Assembly: GCA_902761365.1 (NCBI GenBank)
Contig: CACWJZ010000013.1
Coordinates: forward strand, 1 to 53,584
Direction: 5' to 3'
DNA from: an uncultured Eubacteriales bacterium
GTDB taxonomy: Bacteria; Bacillota; Clostridia; Christensenellales; CAG-138
DNA: 53,584 bases
The translations under genes were made by a program, and so were the position numbers. The notes under the pieces are model-generated. The model saw only the letters and a program-made list of their open reading frames with translations, was not told the DNA's origin and made no database searches. This document shows, piece by piece, positions 17,425-25,352 of the stretch (position 1 is its first letter; each line of letters begins with the position of its first letter).

Positions 17425-18839
17425 GCGATTTGCCCGTAGAAAAAAATGAAGAGCTGCAACTGATTATCGACGGCGTCACCCTGGAGGGGGCCGGCGTGGG
17501 CCGGGTGGACGGCTTTGCCCTGTTCGTGCCGGGCGCCTTGGCGAGGGAACGGGTGCGGGTACATGTGATCAAAGTGACCCCTTCCTACGCCGTGGGAAAG
17601 CTGCTGGAGGTCGTAGAGCCGTCGCCGCACCGTGTGATGCCTTGCTGCCCTGTCTACGCCCGGTGCGGCGGCTGTACCTTGGGCCACATTACCTATGGGG
17701 AGGAGCTGCACATCAAGGAGCGCCAGGTGTTGAACACGCTGACGCGGTTGGGCGGCCTTTCTGAGGTGCCCTTGCGGCCCATCCTGGGCATGGAGACCCC
17801 GGAACGGTATCGGAACAAGGGCGCCTTCCCCTACGGCATGACGGAGCAGGGGCCCGCCTTCGGGTTCTATGCGCCTCGGAGCCATCGGCTGGTGCCCGTG
17901 ACGGATTGCCTCATCGAGCAGGAGGGCGTCTGCCGCGCCGTGGCGGCGGTGAAGGCCTGGGCGGACCGGTTCCATATCGAGCCTTACGACGAGCGGACGG
18001 GGAAGGGGTGCCTGCGCCACGCCGTGGCAAGGGTGATCACCTTCGGCGAATCCATGATCGTTGTCGTCACCCGAGGCGAGCTGCCCCACAAAAAGGAGCT
18101 GGCGGACGTTCTGGCCTTTGCGGACAGCGTATACTGGAATCGAAACGATAAAAACACCAACGTGATCTTTGGCGACAGCTTCACCCTGTTGTCCGGCAAA
18201 CCGACCCTCCGGGAGAATTTGAGCGGCCTTGCCTTTGAGGTGAGTCCCCGGTCCTTCCTGCAGGTGAACCCGGTCCAGACCCAAAAGCTATACAGGGCCG
18301 CCCTGGACCTGCTTTCTCCCCAGTCCAATGAAACGGTGGCGGACGTGTACTGCGGCATCGGCACCATCAGCCTGCTCATGGCCCAAAGGGCCGGGAAGGT
18401 CATCGGCATCGAAGTGGTCCCCGAGGCGGTGGAGAACGCCAGGGAGAACGCCGCAAGGAACGGCATCCACAACGCCTTCTTCCTTTGCGCGCCTGCGGAG
18501 GACGCCCTGCCAAAGCTGGTGGCGGATGGCCAAACCATCGACTGCCTCACCGTGGACCCGCCTCGCAAGGGCTGCGACCCCCAGGTCATCGACGCCATCC
18601 TCGCCTCCGGCGCCCGACGCATGGTCTATGTCTCCTGCAACCCAGCCACCCTGGCCCGGGACCTCAAGCTCCTCACCGCCGGCGGCTTCACCGTCCAGGC
18701 CGTCCAGCCCGTGGACATGTTCCCCAGATGCGGCCATGTGGAGACGGTTGTCCTTCTTTGGCGGAAAGCCGAACAGGCGGATCGACATATCGTGGTGAAT
18801 TATGAAACTCAGGGAAGACATATGAAGAAGAATAAATAG
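17421..18839 (+). CDS. 23S rRNA (uracil-C5)-methyltransferase, RlmD/TrmA type
   Basis: A 472-residue SAM-dependent RNA methyltransferase. An N-terminal TRAM-like OB domain (about 10-65) is followed by the iron-sulfur Cys cluster CCPVYARCGGC near residues 74-84. The SAM-binding motif DVYCGIGTIS lies near residue 310, PPRKGCD near 380, and the catalytic Cys in VYVSCNPATLARDL near 403. RlmD modifies U1939 of 23S rRNA; related clostridial paralogues modify U747 or tRNA, so the exact target is uncertain. The C-terminus ends abruptly in GRHMKKNK. Clostridial relatives usually continue into a tail module that here appears as a separate ORF at 19470-19706. The start overlaps dnaE by 4 nt. Confidence 0.88.
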   Translation: MSDLPVEKNEELQLIIDGVTLEGAGVGRVDGFALFVPGALARERVRVHVIKVTPSYAVGKLLEVVEPSPHRVMPCCPVYARCGGCTLGHITYGEELHIKERQVLNTLTRLGGLSEVPLRPILGMETPERYRNKGAFPYGMTEQGPAFGFYAPRSHRLVPVTDCLIEQEGVCRAVAAVKAWADRFHIEPYDERTGKGCLRHAVARVITFGESMIVVVTRGELPHKKELADVLAFADSVYWNRNDKNTNVIFGDSFTLLSGKPTLRENLSGLAFEVSPRSFLQVNPVQTQKLYRAALDLLSPQSNETVADVYCGIGTISLLMAQRAGKVIGIEVVPEAVENARENAARNGIHNAFFLCAPAEDALPKLVADGQTIDCLTVDPPRKGCDPQVIDAILASGARRMVYVSCNPATLARDLKLLTAGGFTVQAVQPVDMFPRCGHVETVVLLWRKAEQADRHIVVNYETQGRHMKKNK

Positions 18840-19472
18840 TGACATTGTTTCCAGATACAAATCGGGGTTTGGCGAGGCATATATGGAGAAAGCAACAAGA
18901 GAAAAACTAGCCAAGATTGCAAAGGATATGGCGAAGGTTCCGTTTCATGGAGATGTTGATGGGATGGCTTCCAATCTAGCGTCGATTGTGCGATTGTTTC
19001 CAACATGGAATCTCAAGGAAGCTGACGGGTTATGGTGTGCGGCGTTTGTCTATTATTGCTGCATGGCAGCGGGATTCGAGATCCCGTACAGACCAGAGGA
19101 ATGTAAAACCTGTCATCTGGCTGCATGCTTTGGCTGGGAGGAGTTTGCCGTAGGCGATCGGCGGATCGAATACCATAAAGGGCCGGAAGGCTATGTTCCG
19201 GAAGCGGGAGACATCGTACTCTATGACAGGGTATTCGAGAACAAAGAACACGACCATATAGGGATCGTCCTTGAGAAACGGGAGTGTACGATCCTTGTTT
19301 CAGAAGGAAATGTGAACAATATATCCAGAATTATCGAACGCTCTATCGATGAGCATATTCGCGCGTATATTCGAATTCCGGATGGGTATCGGTATAGAGA
19401 AGAGTTTGTCGGAAAGCTGAAGGAGCAGATAGACATATTTCTGTAGAGTACTACCCTGAGGGCAGACATATG
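18808..19472. repeat. Near-identical 17-nt direct repeats flanking the CHAP-like gene
   Basis: The copies are 18808-18824 and 19456-19472, identical at 15 of 17 bases. Each encodes GRHM in the same relative frame, and the copies are exactly 648 bp (216 codons) apart. They mark the boundaries of the segment that separates the methyltransferase from its tail module. Confidence 0.6.
18883..19446 (+). CDS. CHAP-like cysteine peptidase/amidase domain protein
   Basis: A 187-residue protein without a signal peptide. The catalytic Cys is in LWCAAFVYYCC near residue 47, PEAGDIVLYD lies near residue 105, and the catalytic His is in HDHIGIVLE near residue 122, followed by SEGNVNN. This order is that of CHAP/NlpC-like cysteine amidases, which cleave peptidoglycan peptides or amides. 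The lack of an export signal makes a cytoplasmic role or non-classical substrate possible. Composition is visibly more AT-rich than in the flanking genes. It sits between the RlmD-like methyltransferase and its apparent tail and is flanked by near-direct repeats, so it is probably a late arrival. GGCGAGG precedes the ATG. Confidence 0.7.
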   Translation: MEKATREKLAKIAKDMAKVPFHGDVDGMASNLASIVRLFPTWNLKEADGLWCAAFVYYCCMAAGFEIPYRPEECKTCHLAACFGWEEFAVGDRRIEYHKGPEGYVPEAGDIVLYDRVFENKEHDHIGIVLEKRECTILVSEGNVNNISRIIERSIDEHIRAYIRIPDGYRYREEFVGKLKEQIDIFL

Positions 19473-19706
19473 GAAACAGCTCCACTTGATGCGTCATACA
19501 GCCGGATCGCCAAATGGGTCGCTGATAATTACAACGGTATGAAGGTTCACTCACTGTATATTGCTCAGATTAAGCGTAAATATGGCCTTATTGAGCGCGA
19601 AAACTACAACAAGTCAAAGAAGCCAGGCGCAACGGTTCCTGAGTGCCCTCCTGAAAAGGAAGCAGCCATTGTTAATGCACTACGACACTTCCGCTTAATT
19701 GATTGA
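19470..19706 (+). pseudogene. Detached C-terminal tail module of the rRNA methyltransferase
   Basis: A 78-residue ORF containing SLYIAQIKRKYGLIEREN and PPEKEAAIVNALRHF. I recognise this as the small helical tail at the C-terminus of many clostridial RlmD-type methyltransferases. The upstream in-frame codons read YYPEGRHM, matching the YETQGRHM at the end of the methyltransferase. I infer that the original gene was split by the segment carrying the CHAP-like gene. It may still be expressed: GAGGG lies 8 nt before the ATG. Its reading frame is intact and the conserved residues are kept, which argues against simple decay. An independent small protein that acts in trans is possible. Confidence 0.65.
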
Positions 19707-19771
19707 CAAGCTTTAGCTGTCACACTTTTATACGAAAAGTTTGACAGCTTCTCTTATATGATGGTGTGACA
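19703..19771 (+). promoter_or_regulatory. Nested inverted repeats upstream of the radical SAM gene
   Basis: AGCTGTCA (19715-19722) and CTTTT (19725-19729) pair with AAAAG (19735-19739) and TGACAGCT (19742-19749) to form one interrupted hairpin. TGTCACAC (19718-19725) can instead pair with GTGTGACA (19764-19771). Two TTGACA boxes (19703-19708, 19741-19746) lie in the same stretch. A terminator, alternative-fold switch or operator are all possible. Confidence 0.45.
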
Positions 19772-19778
19772 TATCTCT

Positions 19779-20678
19779 ATGCATTTTGTTAACGCCAAAG
19801 GAATACTGACCGGCAGCGGCGGGCATCTCGGCATGAACATCTACCGGGGATGCACCCACGGCTGCGTATATTGCGACAGCCGGAGCCGGTGCTATCAGTT
19901 CACCCATCCCTTTGAGGACGTGGAGGTGAAGCAAAATGCGTCGGAGCTGTTGGAGAAGGCCCTGCAGTCGAAGCGGCGGCGGTGCATGATCGGCACCGGG
20001 TCCATGTCGGACCCCTACATGCACTGTGAGGAACAGTTGGGACTGACCAGAAGATGCCTGGAGGCAATACAAAAATACGGCTTCGGCGTGGCCATCCAGA
20101 CGAAGTCGGACCGGATATTGCGGGACATAGACCTGTTGGACGAAATCAACCACTCCGCCAAATGCGTGGTGCAGATGACCCTGACCACCTATGACGACGA
20201 CCTGTGCCGCATCCTGGAGCCCAACGTCTGCAACACCAAGCGGCGGATCGAGGTGCTGGAGCGGATGCAGGCGCGGGGCATCCCCACCGTGGTCTGGCTG
20301 ACGCCCATACTGCCTTTCCTCAACGACACGCCGGAGAACGTTACGGCGATCCTGCAGGAATGCGTTCGTGTGGGCGTGAAGGGCGTCATCGATTTCGGCA
20401 CGGGGATGACCCTGCGGGAAGGGGACAGGGAATACTACTATGCGGCCCTGGACCGGCATTTTCCGGGCATGAAGGAGCGCTACATCCGCATGTACGGCAA
20501 CGCCTACGAGCTGCCCAGTCCCCGGGCAAAGGAGCTGAGGAGGCTGTTTCACAGGATCTGCATAGAAAACGGCATCCTGTCCACTCCAGAGGAATGCTTT
20601 GGGTATATGTATGATTTCCCGGAGAAACAGGTGCAGATGAGCTTGTTCGACCTCTATGATGGGCAAGACAAATCGTGA
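19779..20678 (+). CDS. Radical SAM protein, SPL/Rv2578c-like family
   Basis: A 299-residue radical SAM enzyme. The cluster-binding motif is CTHGCVYCDSR near residues 26-36, and the GTGSMSDPY block near residue 72 is typical of the spore photoproduct lyase-like/Rv2578c group. These proteins are related to the DNA repair enzyme SplB, but the function of this subgroup is not established. The C-terminus ends QMSLFDLYDGQDKS. QMSLF (codons at 20634-20648) fits the beta-clamp-binding consensus and resembles the site in DnaE here, which hints at action on DNA. No clear Shine-Dalgarno is visible before the ATG. The stop overlaps the long upstream frame of the lipoprotein gene, whose real start lies beyond it. 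Confidence 0.82.
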   Translation: MHFVNAKGILTGSGGHLGMNIYRGCTHGCVYCDSRSRCYQFTHPFEDVEVKQNASELLEKALQSKRRRCMIGTGSMSDPYMHCEEQLGLTRRCLEAIQKYGFGVAIQTKSDRILRDIDLLDEINHSAKCVVQMTLTTYDDDLCRILEPNVCNTKRRIEVLERMQARGIPTVVWLTPILPFLNDTPENVTAILQECVRVGVKGVIDFGTGMTLREGDREYYYAALDRHFPGMKERYIRMYGNAYELPSPRAKELRRLFHRICIENGILSTPEECFGYMYDFPEKQVQMSLFDLYDGQDKS

Positions 20679-20718
20679 GCGGAAGGGCGATGCGCCGCTA
20701 TGGAAAAGGAGAAACACC

Positions 20719-21738
20719 ATGCAACGTGATACGGCATGCAAGGGATTACTGATGAAGATGATTGAAACCAAAAGAACAGCAAATCGATCTATAGTGAATC
20801 TGTGTATACTGCTGGCTTTCCTGTTCGCCATGACCGGCTGCAGCGCTGCAAAGACGGCGCCGGAGATGTTCCAGTCCCTCTGTGAAGTACCGGAAGCTGC
20901 GTTTGAGAAAAAATGGAACGCCGCCATGAAAGCCGTCAAATCCAAGGGTTTGACGGATGATTGGAACAAACTGACAAGCACGGTCTCCGCCTATATAGAC
21001 TATCTTGACGCACCCGATCTCATGGAGGTTTGTGATCCCAGCGACCCGAAGCATCCCAAAACCAGCTCCCCGTTCTTTGAGGAGATCAGCCGTTCCGTCG
21101 AAAACGGCCTCACCCCATGGCTGAAGGATGCCATCTATACGCCGGGCCAGCACCTGGAGCTCAGCGAGACGGTATGGCTTCCGGCAAAACTGGAGGCCTT
21201 TGCGGAGGGCCGAGACCATATGGACAGAACCCCCGGCGATCCCATCAGGGTCCTGGTCATAGACGGCAGCCAGAAGATAGCCACCCGCGATTCTGGCATC
21301 ATGGATATGTATTGGCTCAATGGGAATCTTCGGAGCAAGCTCCATGACTATATATTCGACCGCGCTCGCTCCGTTTGGACCAGCTTGTTTGCTGAGACGG
21401 CGGGAGACACCGTGCGTTGGACCGCTTACCCGGAGCTGGCGGATGTTCTGCTGACCATCGACGTTTCCTATCCCGCTGCCGGGCACTATTCCGGAAGCAT
21501 GACGCAGGCCAACGTCTTTGGCTGCGAGCTGGTGCTGACGGCTGAAAATGCGGTGACAGGGGAATCTATAACCTGCTCCTTCTCCAATATGCCAGGTTCA
21601 AAAACCAAAGCGCCCATAGGCTCGACCATCGTATGGATGGAGCTGCCGGACATCCGTCAGGACACCAAAGCCGCGGCGCTGGTACAGCAGCTCCTGTCCT
21701 GGTTTCCAGACGCTCAGCCAGCCGGGTTAGGTTTATAA
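20719..21738 (+). CDS. Lipoprotein of unknown function
   Basis: A protein of about 339 residues with a lipobox AMTGC (Cys near residue 41) after a hydrophobic segment, so it should be lipid-anchored on the outer membrane face. The start at 20719 follows AAGGAG by about 8 nt. A second in-frame ATG at 20752 would give a shorter, more usual signal peptide and is also possible. The mature part has no motif that I recognise. It is rich in Trp and Asp and contains VLVIDGSQKIATRD and a long mixed alpha/beta region. A strong terminator follows. I cannot assign a function. Confidence 0.7.
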   Translation: MQRDTACKGLLMKMIETKRTANRSIVNLCILLAFLFAMTGCSAAKTAPEMFQSLCEVPEAAFEKKWNAAMKAVKSKGLTDDWNKLTSTVSAYIDYLDAPDLMEVCDPSDPKHPKTSSPFFEEISRSVENGLTPWLKDAIYTPGQHLELSETVWLPAKLEAFAEGRDHMDRTPGDPIRVLVIDGSQKIATRDSGIMDMYWLNGNLRSKLHDYIFDRARSVWTSLFAETAGDTVRWTAYPELADVLLTIDVSYPAAGHYSGSMTQANVFGCELVLTAENAVTGESITCSFSNMPGSKTKAPIGSTIVWMELPDIRQDTKAAALVQQLLSWFPDAQPAGLGL

Positions 21739-21742
21739 ATAA

Positions 21743-21773
21743 AGCGGCTTTCCCCAAATCGAGGAAAGCCGCT
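21743..21773. terminator. Bidirectional terminator between lipoprotein and adeC
   Basis: An 11-bp perfect stem, AGCGGCTTTCC (21743-21753) with GGAAAGCCGCT (21763-21773). It lies between convergent genes. The T-runs are short on both sides. Confidence 0.8.
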
Positions 21774-21791
21774 GTTTGTATGCAGAATTAC

Positions 21792-23591
21792 TTATTCCAC
21801 GAACAGGTCTACGAACTGGAACGTGCGGCAGTCCACCAGGCCCCGGTTGGTGAGCCTGAGCTCCGGCAGGCAGGCCAGAGGGATGAGGGCCATGGTCATG
21901 TAGGGGGAGTTGATAACGCAGCCCATCTCCTTCCAGGCGTCGCTGAGCTTGCTGACCAGGTCCGCCATTTCTTCCACGGGCAGGTCGTTCATAAGCCCCG
22001 CGATGGGCAGGGGCACCAGGGCCAGGACCTTGCCATCCGCCACGGCGCACAAGCCCCCGCCGCACTCGATCAGGGTGTTGGCAGCCAGAGCCATATCCTC
22101 GTCGTTGGTTCCAGCCACCAAGAGGTTGTGGGCATCGTGGGCCACGGTCTGAGCCATGGCGCCTTTCTTGAACCCGAATCCTTTCAAAAAGCCCACGCCC
22201 TTGGTGCCGGTCTCATGGTGCCGCTCGAAGACAGCCATCTTCAGCAGATTCTGTTTGGGATCGGCCTCCAGGTACCCGTTCTTGGCCTTCAGCTCCATAA
22301 TGCGCTCGTAGTTGCCCACCCGGTTGGGGATGATCTCGATGACCCGGGTTTTTACCACATCCTTGCCCGCAGGTGCGGAGATCTTGAAGCTGTCGGCGGT
22401 GATAGGATGGCCCACGTGCATGGTGTCGTAGATGTGGGCGGGGAAACTGGGCTTGCCGATCTCCACGGTCATTCTGCCGTTCTCCGCCACCACGTCGCCG
22501 TCGATGATGGTGCGGGTGATGCGGATGTTGTTGAGGTCGTCAAAGAACACGATGTCAGCGCATTTGCCCGGGGCGATGCTGCCCATTTCGTGGTCCATGC
22601 GGAAGCAGGTGGCCGGATTGATGGTCACGTACTGGATGGCTTTGATGGGGTCCAGCCCTTCCTTAATGGCGCAGCGGACGATATGGTCGAGATGCCCGTC
22701 ATTGATGAGGGTATCGGGATGCGTGTCGTCGGAGATGAGGCAGGCGAAGCGGTCGTCGATATGGTTGTCCAGCACCGCCTTGATGATGACGGGCATGTCG
22801 TGCCAGGCGCTGCCGTAGCGCATGAGGGCGTACATGCCATGGCGCATCTTTTCCAGCACGTCCTCGGCCCGGGTGGACTCATGGCAGCAGCGAACTCCGG
22901 AGGCGATGTAGGCGTTGAGCCCCATGCCTGTATCGGGTACGGAGTAGTGGCCGGTGATGACCTGATCCGCCTTCAGGGTCTCCGCCAGCTCCCCATGGAT
23001 GTTGGGCTCCGCCCAGAGCACGTTGGGGAAGCTCATCATCTCGCCAAGGCCCATAATGCCGTCCCAGGTCATCATCTTCCGGACCTCATCAGGGCCGATA
23101 TGGGAGCCCGTGTCCTCAAACCCCGCCACAGCGGGCACACAGGAGGGTACGTTGGACATGGCCTTGAGGGGCGCGCGCTTGGCGTCGTCGATCATGGCCT
23201 TGACGCCCTCCGGCCCGCAAACGTTGCAGATCTCATGGGGGTCCATGAAGATCCCGGTGGTCCCGTGGGGCACCACCGCCCTGGCGTATTCGCCCACGGA
23301 GATCATGGAGGATTCCACATGGATATGGGCGTCCATAAAGCCTGGCGCTATGTATTGGCCGGTGGCGTCGATCACTTTCGTGTTCTCGCCGATGCAGTGG
23401 GCGGCGTCACCCACGAGGGCGATCCGGCCCTCAGCGATGGCTACGTCGATCCCCTCCTGGATCTCAGCGGTGCAAACGTTCACCAGCTTAGCGTTGCGGA
23501 TGACCAGCTCCGCCTTCTCCACGCCCATGGCCACCCGAGCCATAGTCTGGGTCACTTCATATAGGGGCATTTTGCAAAACTTATTCAGCAT
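21792..23591 (-). CDS. ade: Adenine deaminase
   Basis: Adenine deaminase hydrolyses adenine to hypoxanthine and ammonia; it belongs to the amidohydrolase superfamily and uses Mn/Fe. The 599-residue length is typical. Motifs are the metal-binding MDAHIHVESSM near residue 75, DPHEICNVCG near 105, SDDTHPD near 275 and RMDHEMGSIAPGKCADIV near 320. The C-terminal domain has AHDAHNLLVAGTNDEDM near 490. The ATG at 23591 follows AGGAGG by about 8 nt; the open frame runs further upstream to 23729 but crosses the promoter. Its product, hypoxanthine, is a substrate type for the molybdenum hydroxylase cluster at 47-53 kb. Confidence 0.95.
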   Translation of the reverse strand: MLNKFCKMPLYEVTQTMARVAMGVEKAELVIRNAKLVNVCTAEIQEGIDVAIAEGRIALVGDAAHCIGENTKVIDATGQYIAPGFMDAHIHVESSMISVGEYARAVVPHGTTGIFMDPHEICNVCGPEGVKAMIDDAKRAPLKAMSNVPSCVPAVAGFEDTGSHIGPDEVRKMMTWDGIMGLGEMMSFPNVLWAEPNIHGELAETLKADQVITGHYSVPDTGMGLNAYIASGVRCCHESTRAEDVLEKMRHGMYALMRYGSAWHDMPVIIKAVLDNHIDDRFACLISDDTHPDTLINDGHLDHIVRCAIKEGLDPIKAIQYVTINPATCFRMDHEMGSIAPGKCADIVFFDDLNNIRITRTIIDGDVVAENGRMTVEIGKPSFPAHIYDTMHVGHPITADSFKISAPAGKDVVKTRVIEIIPNRVGNYERIMELKAKNGYLEADPKQNLLKMAVFERHHETGTKGVGFLKGFGFKKGAMAQTVAHDAHNLLVAGTNDEDMALAANTLIECGGGLCAVADGKVLALVPLPIAGLMNDLPVEEMADLVSKLSDAWKEMGCVINSPYMTMALIPLACLPELRLTNRGLVDCRTFQFVDLFVE

Positions 23592-23620
23592 GTGCTTTTT
23601 CCTCCTGATGGGATGAAAAT

Positions 23621-23649
23621 AGTATAGCATACATGAGCTGCTTTGTACA
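23621..23649 (-). promoter_or_regulatory. Promoter of the adenine deaminase gene
   Basis: Read on -, TGTACA (23649-23644), 17 nt and TATACT (23626-23621). It leaves a leader of about 23 nt that holds the AGGAGG site. No purine riboswitch fits in this leader. Confidence 0.6.
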
Positions 23650-23680
23650 TGATCGGAATAGCTCATCGCAGATGTTTTAT

Positions 23681-23709
23681 TTGCCCTTGGCGGCCAGATA
23701 TGGTAAACT
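23681..23709 (+). promoter_or_regulatory. Promoter of the AlkZ/YcaQ-like gene
   Basis: TTGCCC (23681-23686), a 17-nt spacer and TAAACT (23704-23709). Confidence 0.5.
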
Positions 23710-23747
23710 GATAAAATAATAGATAGCAAGGCGGGAACAGAGCATTG

Positions 23748-24785
23748 ATGAAAGATCAGGAGATGCTTTTATACAACTCCCTTTCGGGACTGTATTTGCT
23801 GGACAAAGCAGACACGCATACGGTGGTGTCCGACCTTATGGGCCTGCAGGCACAGTTTGCCAACTATCCCAAGGCATCCCTTCAGATACGAGCAACGGAC
23901 TATCAGCCAGAGGCACCCTTTGCGGGCCTGGTCAAGATTTGGTCCCATCGGGGCACCATGCACCTGGTGCCCGAGGACGAGCTGGGGCTCCACCTGTCCG
24001 CTTTCGATAACGCTGGCCCCTTCATCCATGGGTATTGGGGCATTGCTCAGGCTGACGCGGAGTATTGGGCGCCCTTTATCGAGAACGAGATAGGGCGGGG
24101 GAACAACACCCGGGACGGGCTCAAGGCGGCCTGCGCCCGCGCAGGCATGGGGGAGGAGCTGTTGCACCGGACGTTCTATGGCTGGGGCGGCCTGATCCGG
24201 GAGATGGTGACCCGGGGCCGGATCGTGTGCGGCACGGGCACCCAGAAGGAGTATTTTCTCCCGAAGCCGGTGCAATGGATGGACCGGGAGCAGGCGCGCC
24301 GAATATTCCTGCGGCGATACTTCGAGCACTACGGCCCGGCCACCGTGTCCGACTGCCGATACTTCTTCAACAACTGGAAGAAAAGCGACATGGACCCGCT
24401 GCTGAAGGAGCTGCTGCCGGAGCTCATCTGCACCGTGATCGACGGCAAGCGGTACTACAGCGCCCGCGAACCGGAGAGGGGCGGCATCCTGCCCGAATGC
24501 GTGTTGGTGCCCGGCTTCGATCAGCTGGTCCTGGGGTACAGGGATCGGGAGCGCATGATCGACCGGCGATTCTTGCGGGAACTGACCAACATCTCCGGCA
24601 TCGTCTCTCCGTCCGTCCTGATCCGGGGCCGCATCCGGGCGCGGTGGAAGCTGGACGGCAGCAGGGTCCTGGTCACCTCCTTCGACAGGCGGCTGAAGAG
24701 GGACGAGGCGGCCATCCGGCGGAAGGTACGGGAGGTGTTTTCTAAACAGGTGAAGGAGATCGTTTTCACCGAAGCGGAAGCGTAG
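23748..24785 (+). CDS. Winged-helix protein of the AlkZ/YcaQ DNA glycosylase family
   Basis: A 345-residue protein of the HTH_42 (winged-helix tandem) family. Characterised members are AlkZ, which unhooks azinomycin crosslinks, and E. coli YcaQ, which removes alkylated bases and crosslinks. The catalytic region shows GLQAQ at residues 32-36. The two Gln match the QxQ catalytic motif of AlkZ; YcaQ has QxD. Further blocks are IWSHRGTMHLV near residue 66, the beta-hairpin region RRYFEHYGPAT near residue 188, and VLVPGFDQLVLGYRDR near residue 250. The ATG at 23748 is preceded by a TTG that could also start it. It is followed at 6 nt by the GNAT gene. Function as a base-excision enzyme is inferred from the motif. 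Confidence 0.78.
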   Translation: MKDQEMLLYNSLSGLYLLDKADTHTVVSDLMGLQAQFANYPKASLQIRATDYQPEAPFAGLVKIWSHRGTMHLVPEDELGLHLSAFDNAGPFIHGYWGIAQADAEYWAPFIENEIGRGNNTRDGLKAACARAGMGEELLHRTFYGWGGLIREMVTRGRIVCGTGTQKEYFLPKPVQWMDREQARRIFLRRYFEHYGPATVSDCRYFFNNWKKSDMDPLLKELLPELICTVIDGKRYYSAREPERGGILPECVLVPGFDQLVLGYRDRERMIDRRFLRELTNISGIVSPSVLIRGRIRARWKLDGSRVLVTSFDRRLKRDEAAIRRKVREVFSKQVKEIVFTEAEA

Positions 24786-24791
24786 GAGGGC

Positions 24792-25289
24792 ATGGCGCAG
24801 ATGTGCGTGAAACTGGAGCTGTACACCCCGACCCTGGAGGAGCTTTGGTTCCGGCAGCGTATGCTGGCGGACCCGGCGACCATGGCCTATAACCGTGCCT
24901 GGGGCGGGATTATCCCCTGGCCCAGGGAAGCGTGGTCGGATTGGTACGACTGGTGGATCGTTCATCCGGCGGGCAAGCGGTTCTATCGATACCTCAGGGA
25001 CCAGGAGTCGGGCGATTTCGTGGGAGAGATCGCCTACCATTGGGACGATCAGGAGGGGTTCTGCCAAGCGGACGTGATCGTCTACGCCCCCTGTCGGGGC
25101 CGCGGCTGCGGTCGGGCAGGGCTGCGCCTTCTGTGCCGGGCGGCCAGAGAAAACGGATTTGACGCTATCTACGATGACATAGCCAGGGACAATCCGGCCA
25201 TCCGGCTGTTCCTCAGCGAAGGGTTTGAGATCGTGGCGGAGCGGGATATGACGCGGCTGTTGAAAAAAGACCTGACCGCTTTGCCGTAA
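24792..25289 (+). CDS. GNAT-family N-acetyltransferase
   Basis: A 165-residue protein with the GNAT fold. GDFVGEIAYHWD forms the central strands, and the acetyl-CoA loop is visible as CRGRGCGRAGLRLLCRAA near residue 105. NPAIRLFLSEGFEIVAERDMTRLL is the closing block. The substrate is unknown. GTAGGAGGG lies directly before the ATG at 24792; spacing is only a few nt, and the in-frame ATG at 24801 with spacing near 11 nt is an alternative. It is cotranscribed with the upstream AlkZ/YcaQ-like gene. Confidence 0.85.
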   Translation: MAQMCVKLELYTPTLEELWFRQRMLADPATMAYNRAWGGIIPWPREAWSDWYDWWIVHPAGKRFYRYLRDQESGDFVGEIAYHWDDQEGFCQADVIVYAPCRGRGCGRAGLRLLCRAARENGFDAIYDDIARDNPAIRLFLSEGFEIVAERDMTRLLKKDLTALP

Positions 25290-25352
25290 AAGCCGTGCAA
25301 ACATGAGTTGAATGGTGTAAAATAGAAAAAACAAGCGTATAGGAGAGAACTG

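Noticed and set aside
21633-23564. 643-codon open frame on + antisense to adenine deaminase
   Set aside because: AdeC motifs are complete on the - strand; the antisense translation is His/Gly/Val-rich with no domain.
23592-23650. Possible purine riboswitch before adenine deaminase
   Set aside because: The leader between the -10 box and ATG is only about 30 nt, too short for an aptamer.
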